A stretch of 64,000 nucleotides of DNA, taken from NCBI GenBank assembly GCA_963784995.1, contig CAWATZ010000007.1:124001-188000 (forward strand). Direction: 5' to 3'. The DNA comes from CAWATZ01 sp963784995. GTDB taxonomy: Bacteria; Planctomycetota; Planctomycetia; Gemmatales; Gemmataceae. The translations under genes were made by a program, and so were the position numbers. Shown here in pieces: positions 16,401 to 25,015 of this stretch (its first letter is position 1; the number at the start of each line of letters is the position of its first letter). The notes below the pieces were generated by a model. The model ran no database searches, was not told the origin of the DNA, and was given only the letters and a program-made list of their open reading frames with translations.

Positions 16401-17699
16401 ATGAAACGTGCCATCCTCACCGTTGGCTTGGGTTTCGGCGACGAAGGCAAAGGTGCCACGGTCGATCTCCTGACCCGGAAATACGAGGCCGACCTCGTCG
16501 TCCGCTACTGCGGCGGCAGTCAGGCCGGACACAACGTGGAACTGCCCGATAGCCGTCGGCACACCTTCTCCCAGTTCGGAGCGGGGACTCTTGCTCGGAG
16601 TCAGGACCGCCCTGGCACTTACCTTGGTCCCGGTGTTGTCATCGATCCCCCCGCGATGCTCCGGGAGGCCCAGCACCTTTCCGAACTGGGAGTTCCCAAT
16701 CCCATGAGTCTTCTCACGGTCCATCCGCGCTGTCTGGTCACAACTCCCTGGCACAAAGCTCTCAACCAGCTGCGGGAGCTAGCGCGTGGCCTGTCCAGGC
16801 ACGGCTCGTGTGGCCAGGGAGTCGGCGAGACGCGGAGTTACTGGCTCAGACACGGTGAGGATGCCCTGTTCGCCGCGGACCTCCAGAATCCGCACGTCTT
16901 TCGCGCCAAGCTGGAGCTGCTGCGTCAGAGGGCCCTTCTGGACGCTCAGGAGTTGCTTCCCGGCATCAGCAGCGAGTCGCTGCGCGACCTGGACCTGTGG
17001 CAGCTGAACGCCGAGGGAGTGGCTCGCTATCTGAGCGAGCCGGCCCGGCAAGGACTCACGATTGCCGCCGAGATGCCGCCGTTCCACACCGCGATTTTCG
17101 AGGGCGCACAGGGCGTCCTGCTCGACGAGTATCGCGGTTTCCATCCGCACACGACCTGGAGCACGGTGACGCTCCACCACGCCTGGGAGCTGGTCCATCA
17201 AATGGAGGTCGAGGCGGTCGCCGTCCTCGGCATCACCCGAACTTACACCACGCGACACGGTGAGGGGCCGTTGCCGACCTGGAGCCCCGAACTGACCGCC
17301 CGGCTGCAAGATCCCGGCAACCCCTGGAACCGCTGGCAGGGAAGCATCCGCTGCGGTTTCCTGGACCTGCCTCTGCTCCGGTACGCCGCCGCGGTGACGG
17401 GGCCGCTGGACGGCATCGTGGTCAACCACCTCGACCAGGTGGCGGAGGACGGCTTCTGGATCTGTGAGGCATACCGGAATGCGACTCTGACCGCGTCCGA
17501 GGCGCCCAACCTGGCCTGGCAGGCTCAGCTGACCGAACAATTACGCCAGGCGGAACCGGTATTGTCCCCAGCCACCGCCGAGAGCATTGTGGATCGATTG
17601 AGCGAGATCGCCCCGGTGGTCGGCCGTGGGTTTGGGCCAGGCCACGAGCCGCGGAGCTTGCACGGCTTGCGATTCCGGAAACGGCAGTCCCTGGACTGA
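16401..17699 (+). CDS. Divergent adenylosuccinate synthetase-like enzyme
   Basis: A 432-residue relative of PurA, which makes adenylosuccinate from IMP, aspartate and GTP. Kept features: the N-terminal phosphate loop VGLGFGDEGKGATVDLL with the catalytic Asp, the GGSQAGHN segment with the catalytic His (GGHNAGH in PurA), LGPGVVIDPPAM, FEGAQGVLLDEY, and TRTYTTRHGEGPLPT. Changed features: the aspartate loop and arginine cluster of PurA (GRRRRTGWLD) reads WQGSIRCGFLD, the guanine-binding TKLD reads VNHLD, and the terminal STGP motif reads GFGPG. This suggests an active enzyme with altered amino donor or nucleotide. It follows a pseudokinase and a VWA gene on the same strand and has no purine genes near it, so it is probably not the housekeeping copy. 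Which product it makes is unknown. Confidence 0.75.
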   Translation: MKRAILTVGLGFGDEGKGATVDLLTRKYEADLVVRYCGGSQAGHNVELPDSRRHTFSQFGAGTLARSQDRPGTYLGPGVVIDPPAMLREAQHLSELGVPNPMSLLTVHPRCLVTTPWHKALNQLRELARGLSRHGSCGQGVGETRSYWLRHGEDALFAADLQNPHVFRAKLELLRQRALLDAQELLPGISSESLRDLDLWQLNAEGVARYLSEPARQGLTIAAEMPPFHTAIFEGAQGVLLDEYRGFHPHTTWSTVTLHHAWELVHQMEVEAVAVLGITRTYTTRHGEGPLPTWSPELTARLQDPGNPWNRWQGSIRCGFLDLPLLRYAAAVTGPLDGIVVNHLDQVAEDGFWICEAYRNATLTASEAPNLAWQAQLTEQLRQAEPVLSPATAESIVDRLSEIAPVVGRGFGPGHEPRSLHGLRFRKRQSLD

Positions 17700-17709
17700 C
17701 CCGTCCGGC

Positions 17710-18285
17710 TCAGGCTTTGCCGACCAGAAGCTGCTGCAGCACGTCCGGGTCGGCCGGCTTGGTGAGGTGGAAGTCGAAGCCGCTCTCCAGGGCCCGCTGG
17801 CGATTGTCCTCGCCGCCGTAGCCGGTCACGGCGATCAGCAGGGCCTCGGCAGTGGCCGGGTGCCGGCGCAGCGCACGGGCCACGGCAAAGCCGTCCAGGC
17901 CCGGCAGACCAATGTCCGAGATGACCGCGTCGGCACCCCACTCCGTCGCCATCTTGACCCCCTCCGTTCCGGTGTAAGCGACGCGGACTTCGTGCCCCAC
18001 CAGACTCAGCAGCAGTCGCAGGCTCTCGGCCGAGTCGCGATGATCTTCCACGACCAGAACGCGCAACCGAGACAGGGGCTGGGAGGCAACGGCGGCCGGT
18101 TCGGACCGGACCGTGGGGCTTTTCTCCCCAGAAAGCATGGCCGACAATGGGGCAATTCTCCCCACGCTGAGAACGTCCCGCACCTGGAGAGACCAGGGAC
18201 GAAGAGACGTCCGAAAACAGTCATTTCCTTGCGATGAGAACTCACGTTCCCTTCCTGGGGCCATGATGGGACGATCGGTGCTCAT
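17710..18285 (-). CDS. Single-domain response regulator with N-terminal extension
   Basis: A 191-residue protein. Residues about 68-188 are a receiver domain: LRVLVVEDHRDS holds the acidic pocket, DAVISDIGLPGLDG the phospho-acceptor Asp, LLIAVTGYGGE the Thr switch and FHLTKPADPDVL the conserved Lys. There is no output domain after it. The first 65 residues have no recognisable fold. GGAAGGAAAG precedes the ATG at 18285; an earlier ATG at 18348 is less likely. Proteins of this kind relay phosphate or bind partners. No histidine kinase is in the window. It is convergent with the PurA-like gene, 10 bases apart. Confidence 0.85.
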   Translation of the reverse strand: MSTDRPIMAPGREREFSSQGNDCFRTSLRPWSLQVRDVLSVGRIAPLSAMLSGEKSPTVRSEPAAVASQPLSRLRVLVVEDHRDSAESLRLLLSLVGHEVRVAYTGTEGVKMATEWGADAVISDIGLPGLDGFAVARALRRHPATAEALLIAVTGYGGEDNRQRALESGFDFHLTKPADPDVLQQLLVGKA

Positions 18286-18369
18286 TCTTTCCTTCCGGTC
18301 TGTCGGCTGCACAGGGCAAACAGAACTATTAAGCAAGTGGTATGCCATCCGAAATACCTTTTTTTTCTC

Positions 18370-18399
18370 TTGACTTTCCTGTCCTTTTCCTCGTATAGT
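18370..18399 (+). promoter_or_regulatory. Sigma-70-type promoter of candidate small RNA
   Basis: TTGACT (18370-18375), an 18-base T-rich spacer and TATAGT (18394-18399). No coding sequence follows on this strand for over 1 kb, but a structured element begins 6 bases later. Confidence 0.6.
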
Positions 18400-18404
18400 T
18401 CCAA

Positions 18405-18469
18405 TGTCCCGCTGGCAGGTCGTCGGTGATTGGGCGACACCGATGGTCTACAGCGGGACACTTTTTTTT
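18405..18469 (+). ncRNA. Candidate small structured RNA with intrinsic terminator
   Basis: About 65 nucleotides. A 10-bp outer stem pairs TGTCCCGCTG (18405-18414) with CAGCGGGACA (18451-18460), followed after one base by eight T residues. Inside, CGTCGGTG (18421-18428) pairs with CACCGATG (18438-18445), with one G-T wobble and a 9-base loop. Together with the promoter just upstream this makes a self-contained transcription unit. The T-run is on the plus strand only, so it is not the terminator of the minus-strand neighbours. No known RNA family is recognised. Confidence 0.5.
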
Positions 18470-18499
18470 CCACCCACCCAAACGATCTCAAAAACGATT

Positions 18500-19282
18500 T
18501 CACCTGGTGGGGGTCAACTCCCTATCAACCGCAGCCAGCACCTCCTTCGCCGAAAGCCGGCTAATGACCTGGCGTGAGCGGAACAACGACCGGACCATTC
18601 CCTGTCTGTCGATGAAGAACGTGGTGGGCACGGCCGCGTCTTCTCCCCCTGGACCAACCCCTGGATGCAGCACCTCGACGGCGGCAATGAGATGGCGTTG
18701 CGGGTCGGCGACCACGACCAGGTCTGGAAACTGCTTCTGGGTCTTGCGGGCTTCCTCCTCTCCTTCCAGGGAAACCACGACAACCTGGACGTGCCGATTG
18801 GCAAACTCCTGCTGCTGTCGTTCAAGCTCACCGAGCTCGATCATGCAGATCGGTCACCACCGGCCCCGGAAAAACACCAGCACGGTATTCTGGCCACCCT
18901 TCAAATGCTCCTGGGTGAAGGGCGACCCATCGGCCAGCGTGGCGGAGAACGCGGGGAACGGTTGCCCGGCTTGCGCGGGCCCGGCGTAGTCCGGCGCACT
19001 CACCAGGCCCAGGAACAGCACCCATTCGCCGACGGCGACAAGGCCGAACAGGACCAGCGCCGCCCAGCGCCAGAGCGTGCGGTTTCGCACCAGGGCCAGC
19101 ACCAGCAGCCCCGGGCCCACCGCTGCCAGAACCAGGACGTACCAGGGCATGCTCAGGATTTTCGCCTGAAGCTGGATGGCGTAGAGCAGCGGCCCCGCCA
19201 GCGTGACCAGGATGCCCAGGACCAGGTAAAGCCGGCCGGGATGCCGGCGTTTGTCCGCGGGAGCTGGAATGGAATCATTCAT
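18500..19282 (-). CDS. Membrane-anchored peroxiredoxin-like protein, probable selenoprotein
   Basis: A 260-residue protein when the in-frame TGA at 18856-18854 is read as selenocysteine. Residues 1-95 hold about three membrane helices (LYLVLGILVTLAGPLLYAI, YVLVLAAVGPGLLVLAL, WAALVLFGLVAVGEWVLFL). The rest is an AhpC/TSA thioredoxin fold: FPAFSATLADG, then NTVLVFFRGRW-U-P-I-C at residues 143-146, then QVVVVSLEGEEEA, and PTTFFIDRQGMV with the cis-Pro. Prx-like relatives read F-x-R-G-x-W-C-P-x-C here, so the UGA replaces exactly the peroxidatic Cys and the CxxC partner is kept. Frame and homology run unbroken through the UGA. A SECIS-like hairpin lies at the right distance (18840-18822). Expected role: membrane-bound peroxide or thiol reduction. 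The alternative is a single-base TGC-to-TGA error or mutation. Start ATG 19282 with GGAGGAG upstream. Confidence 0.75.
18822..18840 (-). promoter_or_regulatory. SECIS-like hairpin after the in-frame UGA
   Basis: In the mRNA UCGAGCUC-GGU-GAGCUUGA forms an 8-bp stem (one G-U pair) with apical loop GGU. The loop begins 22 nucleotides after the UGA. Bacterial SECIS elements have a small stem, a G among the first two loop bases, and a loop 16-37 nucleotides from the UGA; all three are met. Confidence 0.6.
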
Positions 19283-19529
19283 GAGTCCTGATTACTCCTC
19301 CTCGAACGGCGAGACTCCTTCCGGGGTCAGGTTGAACAACGCAAAGCTGATCGGCCGGCGGGCGTGGGCCTGGATCGTTCATGCACACTTCTTCCTTCAA
19401 AGAACTCTGACTGCGATGTTCCCCGATGGGAGCAGTTCTGTCAAGTGTCCGAGTGATGCCCAACCTCAACGGACCTGGTAAGCTGGCAGAAGAAGAACCG
19501 CTGAATCGCCGTTGAAGGAGCGAGCCGAA

Positions 19530-21245
19530 ATGCCGAAGGTCGATGCCGTGGCCGAACTGGCCGGGAAGCTGGTGCGAACCCTGCAAGAAATGCGTGCCGA
19601 GCCCTCGGGCTACCCGCCCACCCTGGGCACGCTGTCGGCCCGGGCCGATCCGGCCGCCACGGCGGAGCAGGTCAAGAAAGCCCTCGCCAAGAAGCCGTTC
19701 GCCAGCCAGCTGCTGCCCTCCAGCAAGAAGCTCCTCGAAGGGCCAATCGCACTGGCCGAAGACCTGGACCTGCTGGCCCGCAGTCCCGCTCTGCTGGAGT
19801 TTGCCCTTGGGCAGCTCTGCACAGCGGAGAAGCCGCTGGCTCTGCTGCCCAAAGTCGTCGCCGTCGTCGAGAAGGCGATTGCGTCCGGCATTCCAGGCCG
19901 CCCTGGAACAGCAGGTCCGCGACAACCGCTTGCCCGACGTTGCGGGAGTCTCAGACCGTCAAGGGAAAGCCGAACCTGTTCCTGAAGCGGTATCCACCGC
20001 CGCTGTCGCCCCCAGCGGAGCTGGCGGGCCGGCTGGTCGAGGCCCTCCGTCAACGCAAGGTCCCGGGGGACCGGCTATCCGGCCACCCTGGATGAGCTGA
20101 AGCAAGAAGTGGAGCCGGAAGTCAAACCGTCCTTGCTCAAACAGGCCCTGAGCCAGGATCTATTCGCTCAAACAGGTCGTGCGATCCGTGCCGACGCGCA
20201 CCGACGCCCCTGTCGGCCTGGTCGAGGATCGCGACAGCCTGGCCGGCTCGGCTGACCCTGCTCGAGTACCTCCTGGCCGGCACGACCACGGCACGCAAAC
20301 CGCTCGCCACGATCAACCAGCTGAAGCTCCATCTCTTCCGCGAGCTGCAGCAGCCGTTCGAGGACGTTCTGTCACGCCAGATCGCCGAGAACCGGCTGCC
20401 AGCCGGCGTCGGCGTGCTGCGGCGCGGCGACACGGCCGAGCTTTACCTGGTCAGCCAGACGCCGGCCGCCTGGGTCTTGGGACAGAAAATGCTGTTTGCC
20501 GTCCAGACGCGACCGCAGACCGGCGCGGACAGCGAGCCGCCTACGCTGGAACAGCTCACCGAAGGAGCATCTCCCGAGCTGGTGCGCAAGGCCCTGGCCG
20601 ACAAGGAAGTCAAGAAGGAAGTGCTGATCGCCATTCCCGGTCAATTGGCCAGCCCGATCCTCCGCACTGCGGACCGCGACCGGTGGGCCGCAAGCCCGGC
20701 GCCCCTGCTCCGGCTGCTCCACCTGGGCCGGTCGCCGGAGAGTCAGGCCTTTCCCCTGACCGACCTGAGCAAGCAACTCGACCGCTCCCTGCGCTACGTG
20801 TTCGAGACGACCCTGGAAAAACAACTGGAAGCGAACGGCCTGCCCGCGGGGGTCGGCTGCCTGAAGATCCGCAAGACCCCGTATCTGTTCCTGCTGGAGG
20901 AGTTGCCGAACCAGCTGCGGGAGACAGAACCGGCGCCGAGCCCGGCACCTCCGCTACCAGCACCGGCGATCGTTGCGGAGGACTTTGACCGCCGCTTCAC
21001 CGAGGCGTTCGATCGGCTAAATCAGCAGCGTGGCGGGGTGAACCAGGTGAGCCTTGTGGACCTGCGCCGGGAGCTGGGAGTCGAGCGCACGCGCGTTTGA
21101 CCATGAATTGCAACGGCTGCGGCGTGCGGGGCGCTACACCCTGCAAGCGGCCGAGGGGCGGCATGGACTGAGCGAGGCGGAACGCCAGGCCGGGTTGATC
21201 GAGGATGGGACGCTGCTGCTGTTCGTGGCCCGGCGGCAGGAGTGA
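19530..21245 (+). pseudogene. Unrecognised repeat-module protein, broken by several frameshifts
   Basis: Starts at ATG 19530 with GAAGGAG 9 bases upstream. Consistent coding signal passes through several frames to 21245: frame of 19530 up to about 19890, two or more changes between 19890 and 20400, one long frame 20414-21090, and a one-base shift near 21094 into the last 50 residues (FDHELQRLRRAGRYTLQ to LLLFVARRQE). The reconstructed protein has about 570 residues in recurring modules: ELAGKLVRTLQEMR and ELAGRLVEALRQRK begin two copies with a GYP-x-TL segment, VFETTLEKQLEANGLPAGVG and VLSRQIAENRLPAGVG end two others. The C-terminal SLVDLRRELGVERTRFDHEL looks like a winged-helix-type DNA-binding segment. 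I do not recognise the family. Breaks may be sequence errors or decay. Confidence 0.55.
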
Positions 21246-21259
21246 CGCAAGATGCGTTC

Positions 21260-21310
21260 CCCAAGCCGCTTGCGGCTTGGCGTGGTGCGCTAAGCCGCAA
21301 GCGGCTTGGG
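21260..21310. repeat. Palindrome IR-C, copy 2
   Basis: A 51-bp inverted repeat with arms CCCAAGCCGCTTGCGGCTT and complement, 14 bases after the broken repeat-module gene. Confidence 0.85.
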
Positions 21311-21339
21311 AATACACTTATTCTCCCCCTTCTCCCGCC

Positions 21340-21438
21340 TCGCCCGCTCCCAGCGCTGGAGCAACGGGTGCTCGACGCCGAACTAATCGCAGATCCGGAC
21401 GACGACGAAATCGATGGCGTCCTGCAAGCTGCGTGGCC
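21340..21438 (-). pseudogene. Relic of the ubiX 3' end
   Basis: About 100 bases closely match the 3' end of the intact ubiX at 29470-29570. Read on the minus strand it gives LQDAIDFVV and later VEHPLLQRWE against LQDAVDFVV and VEHQLLQRWGE in ubiX, with a stop codon between them. It directly adjoins the 3' end of sigma/WD40 copy 1, whereas intact ubiX adjoins the 5' end of copy 2, so the two segments probably arose in a duplication of the ubiX-sigma region. Confidence 0.7.
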
Positions 21439-21459
21439 ACGAGCGCGTTGGAGCCGCAC

Positions 21460-24400
21460 TCACGGCCGCCTTCCCGCCTGGCGGGACAGACGTTGCTGGA
21501 CAGCGGTTGCCTCCCGCGTCAGGAAAAGCTCCTTGTCGCCGTCGGCCAGCCTCCGCAACAGCTGCCGTGCTTCGGCTGTGCCGGCGAGTTCTACCGCTTC
21601 CAGCGCTTGCAGCAGTCGCAGTCGCTCAGCGGACAGAGCCCACCGTGGCTGCTCCTGCTTCTCCACCAGCATCTCCAGGCTCCGGCGCACTTCGGGTGAC
21701 GGCGGATTCGCCAACGCCTGGCGACACGCTGCGGCGGCTCGCTCACCAAGTTCCGCCAACTCCTTGAAGGCCTGGTCGCGCACGGCAAACTGGTCGCTGT
21801 CGAGGTCACGAATAAGGCGAGCGAGACGTTTGGGGTCTGGACGGACGGGGGGTTGCAGCTTCTTTTCCAGCAACGGAAGCGTTTCGGTCGGAGAGGCGGC
21901 CAGACGGTGAATGGCTCGATAAGCGGCCTCGGCATCCGCACCGCCGAGATCAGTCCAGCAAGCGTCGAGGTCGGCGGCGCGGAGCGGCCTGGGATGGTCG
22001 TGCAGCCGGCCAGTCAGATCCCAGACCAGCGCCGTCGTATCGAGGGAGCCCGAAATGAGGCGCGTCCCGTCCCTGGAAAAGACGAGAGCGCAAATGCGAT
22101 CTCGCTGCCCGGTCAGGTGGCGGCGGAACTTGCCGCTCGTCAGCTCCAGCAGATGAATGGCCCCCTTCTCATCGCCGACAGCCAGTGTGCGGCTATCGGA
22201 GGAAAAGGCGAAGCAGGCTGGACTTTGCCCCCTCCCTGGAATTTCGATGCGGCGCACGGCACTCTTTGGGGCCAGGCCATGGAGAACAATCGCCTGCGCA
22301 TGGCCCCCGCAAGCCAACCAATTCCCATCAGGCGAGAATCTGCCCCAGAAGACGGGCTGGACCGGGCCAACAGAGATCTCCCGCAGCTGTTGACCCGTGG
22401 TCGTGTCCCACAAGCCAACACAACTGCCGCCGTCAGTCTCCCGCCAGGTATAGAGCGTTTCGCCAGCGGGTGAAAAGCCCACGGTTCCGTTCCACACTTT
22501 TGCATTGAGAACGTGGCGTTTCTTCCCCGTTGCCAGGTCCCAGAGAACGGGGCTCCTGGTGTCAGTCAGGTTCTGCGCAATGGAAACGCAGGTCTTGCCG
22601 TCCGGTGAGATCACGTGCTGCCAGCCGATTCCTTCGATCTGCACCGGAAACTGCTGCAATTCCTTGCCCGCAGTGACATCCCAGACACGTGCCTTGCCAT
22701 CTTCACCGTGCGTGGTCAACGTCCGGCCATCTGCCGAGAAATGGAGGGGGTAGGCAGAGTAACGACCCAAGAGAGGATGGCCGCCCTCGGCGGCAGGCAG
22801 CCGGTGTTGCAGTTGCCCCGTTGCGGTGTCCCACAAGCGAACGTCCTGATCCCATCCACTCGAGGCCAGCACGTGGCCATCAGGGGAGAGCGTCAGTAAA
22901 GAGAAGCGGCCGGGGTGCTCGCGCAGCACCTTGCCCGTCGCTGCGTCCCACAGGCGAACTACGTGTCCGTTGCCAAGCGAGGCCATCGTCTTGCCATCGG
23001 GTGAGAAGGCGAATTCAAAGCCCCAACGGTCGCAGCGACGCAGCTCCTTGCCGGTTGCCACGTCCCAGACGCGCAGGGCGCCCGCACCACTGGTCGCCGC
23101 CAGGGTCTTCGTGTCGGGGGAAAAGTGAAAATGGAAAACCTGCTCAACCTCGGCATCAATGCCGGCACCCGCAGGGACTTCGATGGAACGGAGCATCTTG
23201 CCGGTGACGGTGTCCCACAACTGCACCTTGTTTCCGAATTGATACGACACGCCAACCTTCGGTTCTTTCATGAGGGCCTTGGTTGCCAGGATTGTGCCGT
23301 CACGCGCAAGTACGACTCGGTAGATGCAATACCCCGGATGGTCCTCGATGCGCCGCACTTCCTTGCCAGTCGCAGTGTTCCAGAAATGGATCGTCCGCTG
23401 ATCGCCGACGATCAGCGTCTTCGAGTCCGGAGAGAACTGAAAGACGTGATCGCCATATTCGGACGAGCGAGGCCAGCGTCGGATCTCTTTGCCCGTGGCC
23501 GGATTCCAAAGGTGGATGGTCTTGCTGGAGAACGAGTGCGAGGCCAGCGTCTTGCCGTCGGGAGAGAAAAGCAAACTGGACTGTTCATGGCCGGTGACTG
23601 GGTACTCGCGCACCACCTGACCGGTCGTCAGATCCCAGATCTGAATGAACCGTGCCTTGTCCACGAAGTTGTACTTGACGAGAGCCAGCTGGCTGCCGTC
23701 GGGAGCCAACGCCATGGAACGGAAGGAACAGCTGTCGGTCCTGCGGACGTTGCGGAGCAGCTTGCCGCTGGCCGCGTCAAAGACGAAGACGCCATCCCGA
23801 CTCTCGGCGAGGATCTTACTTCCATCCGGCGAGTAGGCGATCCGCTGGGCCATGTCGCCGCACCAGAAGCGGGTCGTGCCCAGTCGGGCCACCGCGTCGG
23901 CGGGCAGGGGGTCGCCGAGCGCATCGAGACGCTCCTGAGGGGCTGACGCTTGCCTGTTCGCGGCAGGTTGCTTCGGTTCCTCCGGAACGGGACTGGCGGA
24001 GGACAGACCGTAGCCGACCACGCCCAGCACGGTGGCGGTCAGCAGCAGCGCCAGGCTCAGCACCAGCCTGGCGACACGCAGCGTGGGCAAGGCGCCTTTC
24101 GCCAGCGCAACCACGACCGGCGAGAGCGCTTCGACCGTTTGGCCCGCGGCAGCTGCCACCGTGATCCGAGCCAGTTCGGCGGGCACGGCAGCCGACGCAC
24201 TGCCGCTCCAGAGGACGCCGGCGGTCAGCACGGCCGGCAGGCTGACGCCCCGCCGGGCCAGCCGTTCCTCCAGCAGCCGACGTGCCGTGGCGATGCGACT
24301 GGACACCGTGCCCAGCGGCAGACCCAGTGCCGCCGCGGCTTCCGTGCGGCTGCTCCCTTCCAGACAGCACAGCAGGAACGGGTCGCGGTACTTCTCCGGC

Positions 24401-24846
24401 AAGCGGGCGACTTCCTCATCCAGCACCGCCTGCAATTCCCGCCAGGCCAGGTCGGACTCGGTCCCAGTGCTTTCCGGAGTGGCGGCCAGAGCTTCGCGGC
24501 CCTGGCGTTTGGCGGCCGACTGTTTGGCACGCACGGCGATGCGGTAGGCCACCCCATGCAGGAAGCCGGCCAGCGATTCGCTCTTGTGGACGGCCGCGGC
24601 TCGGCGGGCCAGCACCAGGAACGTGGCCTGGAAGGCATCCTCGGCGTCCTGTTCGTGGCGCAGGACGTGACGGCAGACGCCCCAGACCAGCCGGCCGTGC
24701 CGCCGCAGCAGAGCGGCGAACGCCCGCTCGTCGCGGCAGGTGACGAAGCGCTGCAACAGGTGGCCGTCGCTTTCGCCTTGCTGCGTTTGCCTTTCGAGCA
24801 TCTGCTGCACGTACGGCAGCAGGCCGCTGGCTGGTTCACGGGTCAT
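21460..24846 (-). CDS. ECF sigma factor fused to WD40 beta-propeller, copy 1
   Basis: A 1128-residue planctomycete-type fusion. Residues 20-100 are sigma region 2 (LLQRFVTCRDERAFAALL, RHEQDAEDAFQATFLVLARRA). Residues 140-195 are region 4 (LPEKYRDPFLLCCLEG, then the helix-turn-helix AAAALGLPLGTVSSRIATAR). A single membrane helix follows (LVLSLALLLTATVLGVVGYGL, about 255-275). Residues 310-930 are WD40 repeats with recurrent SPDGK and LWDTATGK motifs. The last 190 residues form a helical domain (LARLIRDLDSDQFAVRDQAF). The start is the ATG at 24846 after GAGGGA; a longer reading would run antisense to the ThuA gene. The layout suggests a membrane-tethered sigma factor controlled by an extracytoplasmic sensor. 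It has no anti-sigma gene beside it. It is about 75 percent like copy 2 by eye. Confidence 0.9.
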   Translation of the reverse strand: MTREPASGLLPYVQQMLERQTQQGESDGHLLQRFVTCRDERAFAALLRRHGRLVWGVCRHVLRHEQDAEDAFQATFLVLARRAAAVHKSESLAGFLHGVAYRIAVRAKQSAAKRQGREALAATPESTGTESDLAWRELQAVLDEEVARLPEKYRDPFLLCCLEGSSRTEAAAALGLPLGTVSSRIATARRLLEERLARRGVSLPAVLTAGVLWSGSASAAVPAELARITVAAAAGQTVEALSPVVVALAKGALPTLRVARLVLSLALLLTATVLGVVGYGLSSASPVPEEPKQPAANRQASAPQERLDALGDPLPADAVARLGTTRFWCGDMAQRIAYSPDGSKILAESRDGVFVFDAASGKLLRNVRRTDSCSFRSMALAPDGSQLALVKYNFVDKARFIQIWDLTTGQVVREYPVTGHEQSSLLFSPDGKTLASHSFSSKTIHLWNPATGKEIRRWPRSSEYGDHVFQFSPDSKTLIVGDQRTIHFWNTATGKEVRRIEDHPGYCIYRVVLARDGTILATKALMKEPKVGVSYQFGNKVQLWDTVTGKMLRSIEVPAGAGIDAEVEQVFHFHFSPDTKTLAATSGAGALRVWDVATGKELRRCDRWGFEFAFSPDGKTMASLGNGHVVRLWDAATGKVLREHPGRFSLLTLSPDGHVLASSGWDQDVRLWDTATGQLQHRLPAAEGGHPLLGRYSAYPLHFSADGRTLTTHGEDGKARVWDVTAGKELQQFPVQIEGIGWQHVISPDGKTCVSIAQNLTDTRSPVLWDLATGKKRHVLNAKVWNGTVGFSPAGETLYTWRETDGGSCVGLWDTTTGQQLREISVGPVQPVFWGRFSPDGNWLACGGHAQAIVLHGLAPKSAVRRIEIPGRGQSPACFAFSSDSRTLAVGDEKGAIHLLELTSGKFRRHLTGQRDRICALVFSRDGTRLISGSLDTTALVWDLTGRLHDHPRPLRAADLDACWTDLGGADAEAAYRAIHRLAASPTETLPLLEKKLQPPVRPDPKRLARLIRDLDSDQFAVRDQAFKELAELGERAAAACRQALANPPSPEVRRSLEMLVEKQEQPRWALSAERLRLLQALEAVELAGTAEARQLLRRLADGDKELFLTREATAVQQRLSRQAGRRP

Positions 24847-24870
24847 GGCTGTCCCTCGTCTTCCGGGTGC

Positions 24871-24892
24871 TTCTACCCATAGTAGTGCAAGC
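24871..24892 (-). promoter_or_regulatory. Conserved upstream motif of sigma/WD40 copy 1
   Basis: On the minus strand TTGCACTACTATGGGTAGAA lies 25 bases before the start codon. The same bases lie 26 bases before copy 2 (29382-29403), although the sequence around them differs, suggesting a promoter or autoregulatory site. TACTAT could be a -10 element. Confidence 0.5.
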
Positions 24893-25015
24893 CGAGGGAC
24901 CAGGAGTCTGGAAATTCGACTGCCCAGCGAGAAGGAACGCCTTGACGGACCACCTTGCCGGGGCGTGGGACGGCTGATAGCCTGCCAGGGAGACCTTCCC
25001 TCCGGAGATGAGATC

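Noticed and set aside
16401..17699. Assignment as phage-type PurZ (2-aminoadenine synthesis)
   Set aside because: PurZ replaces the catalytic Asp of the GDEGKG loop, which is retained here, and no companion enzymes of that pathway are present.
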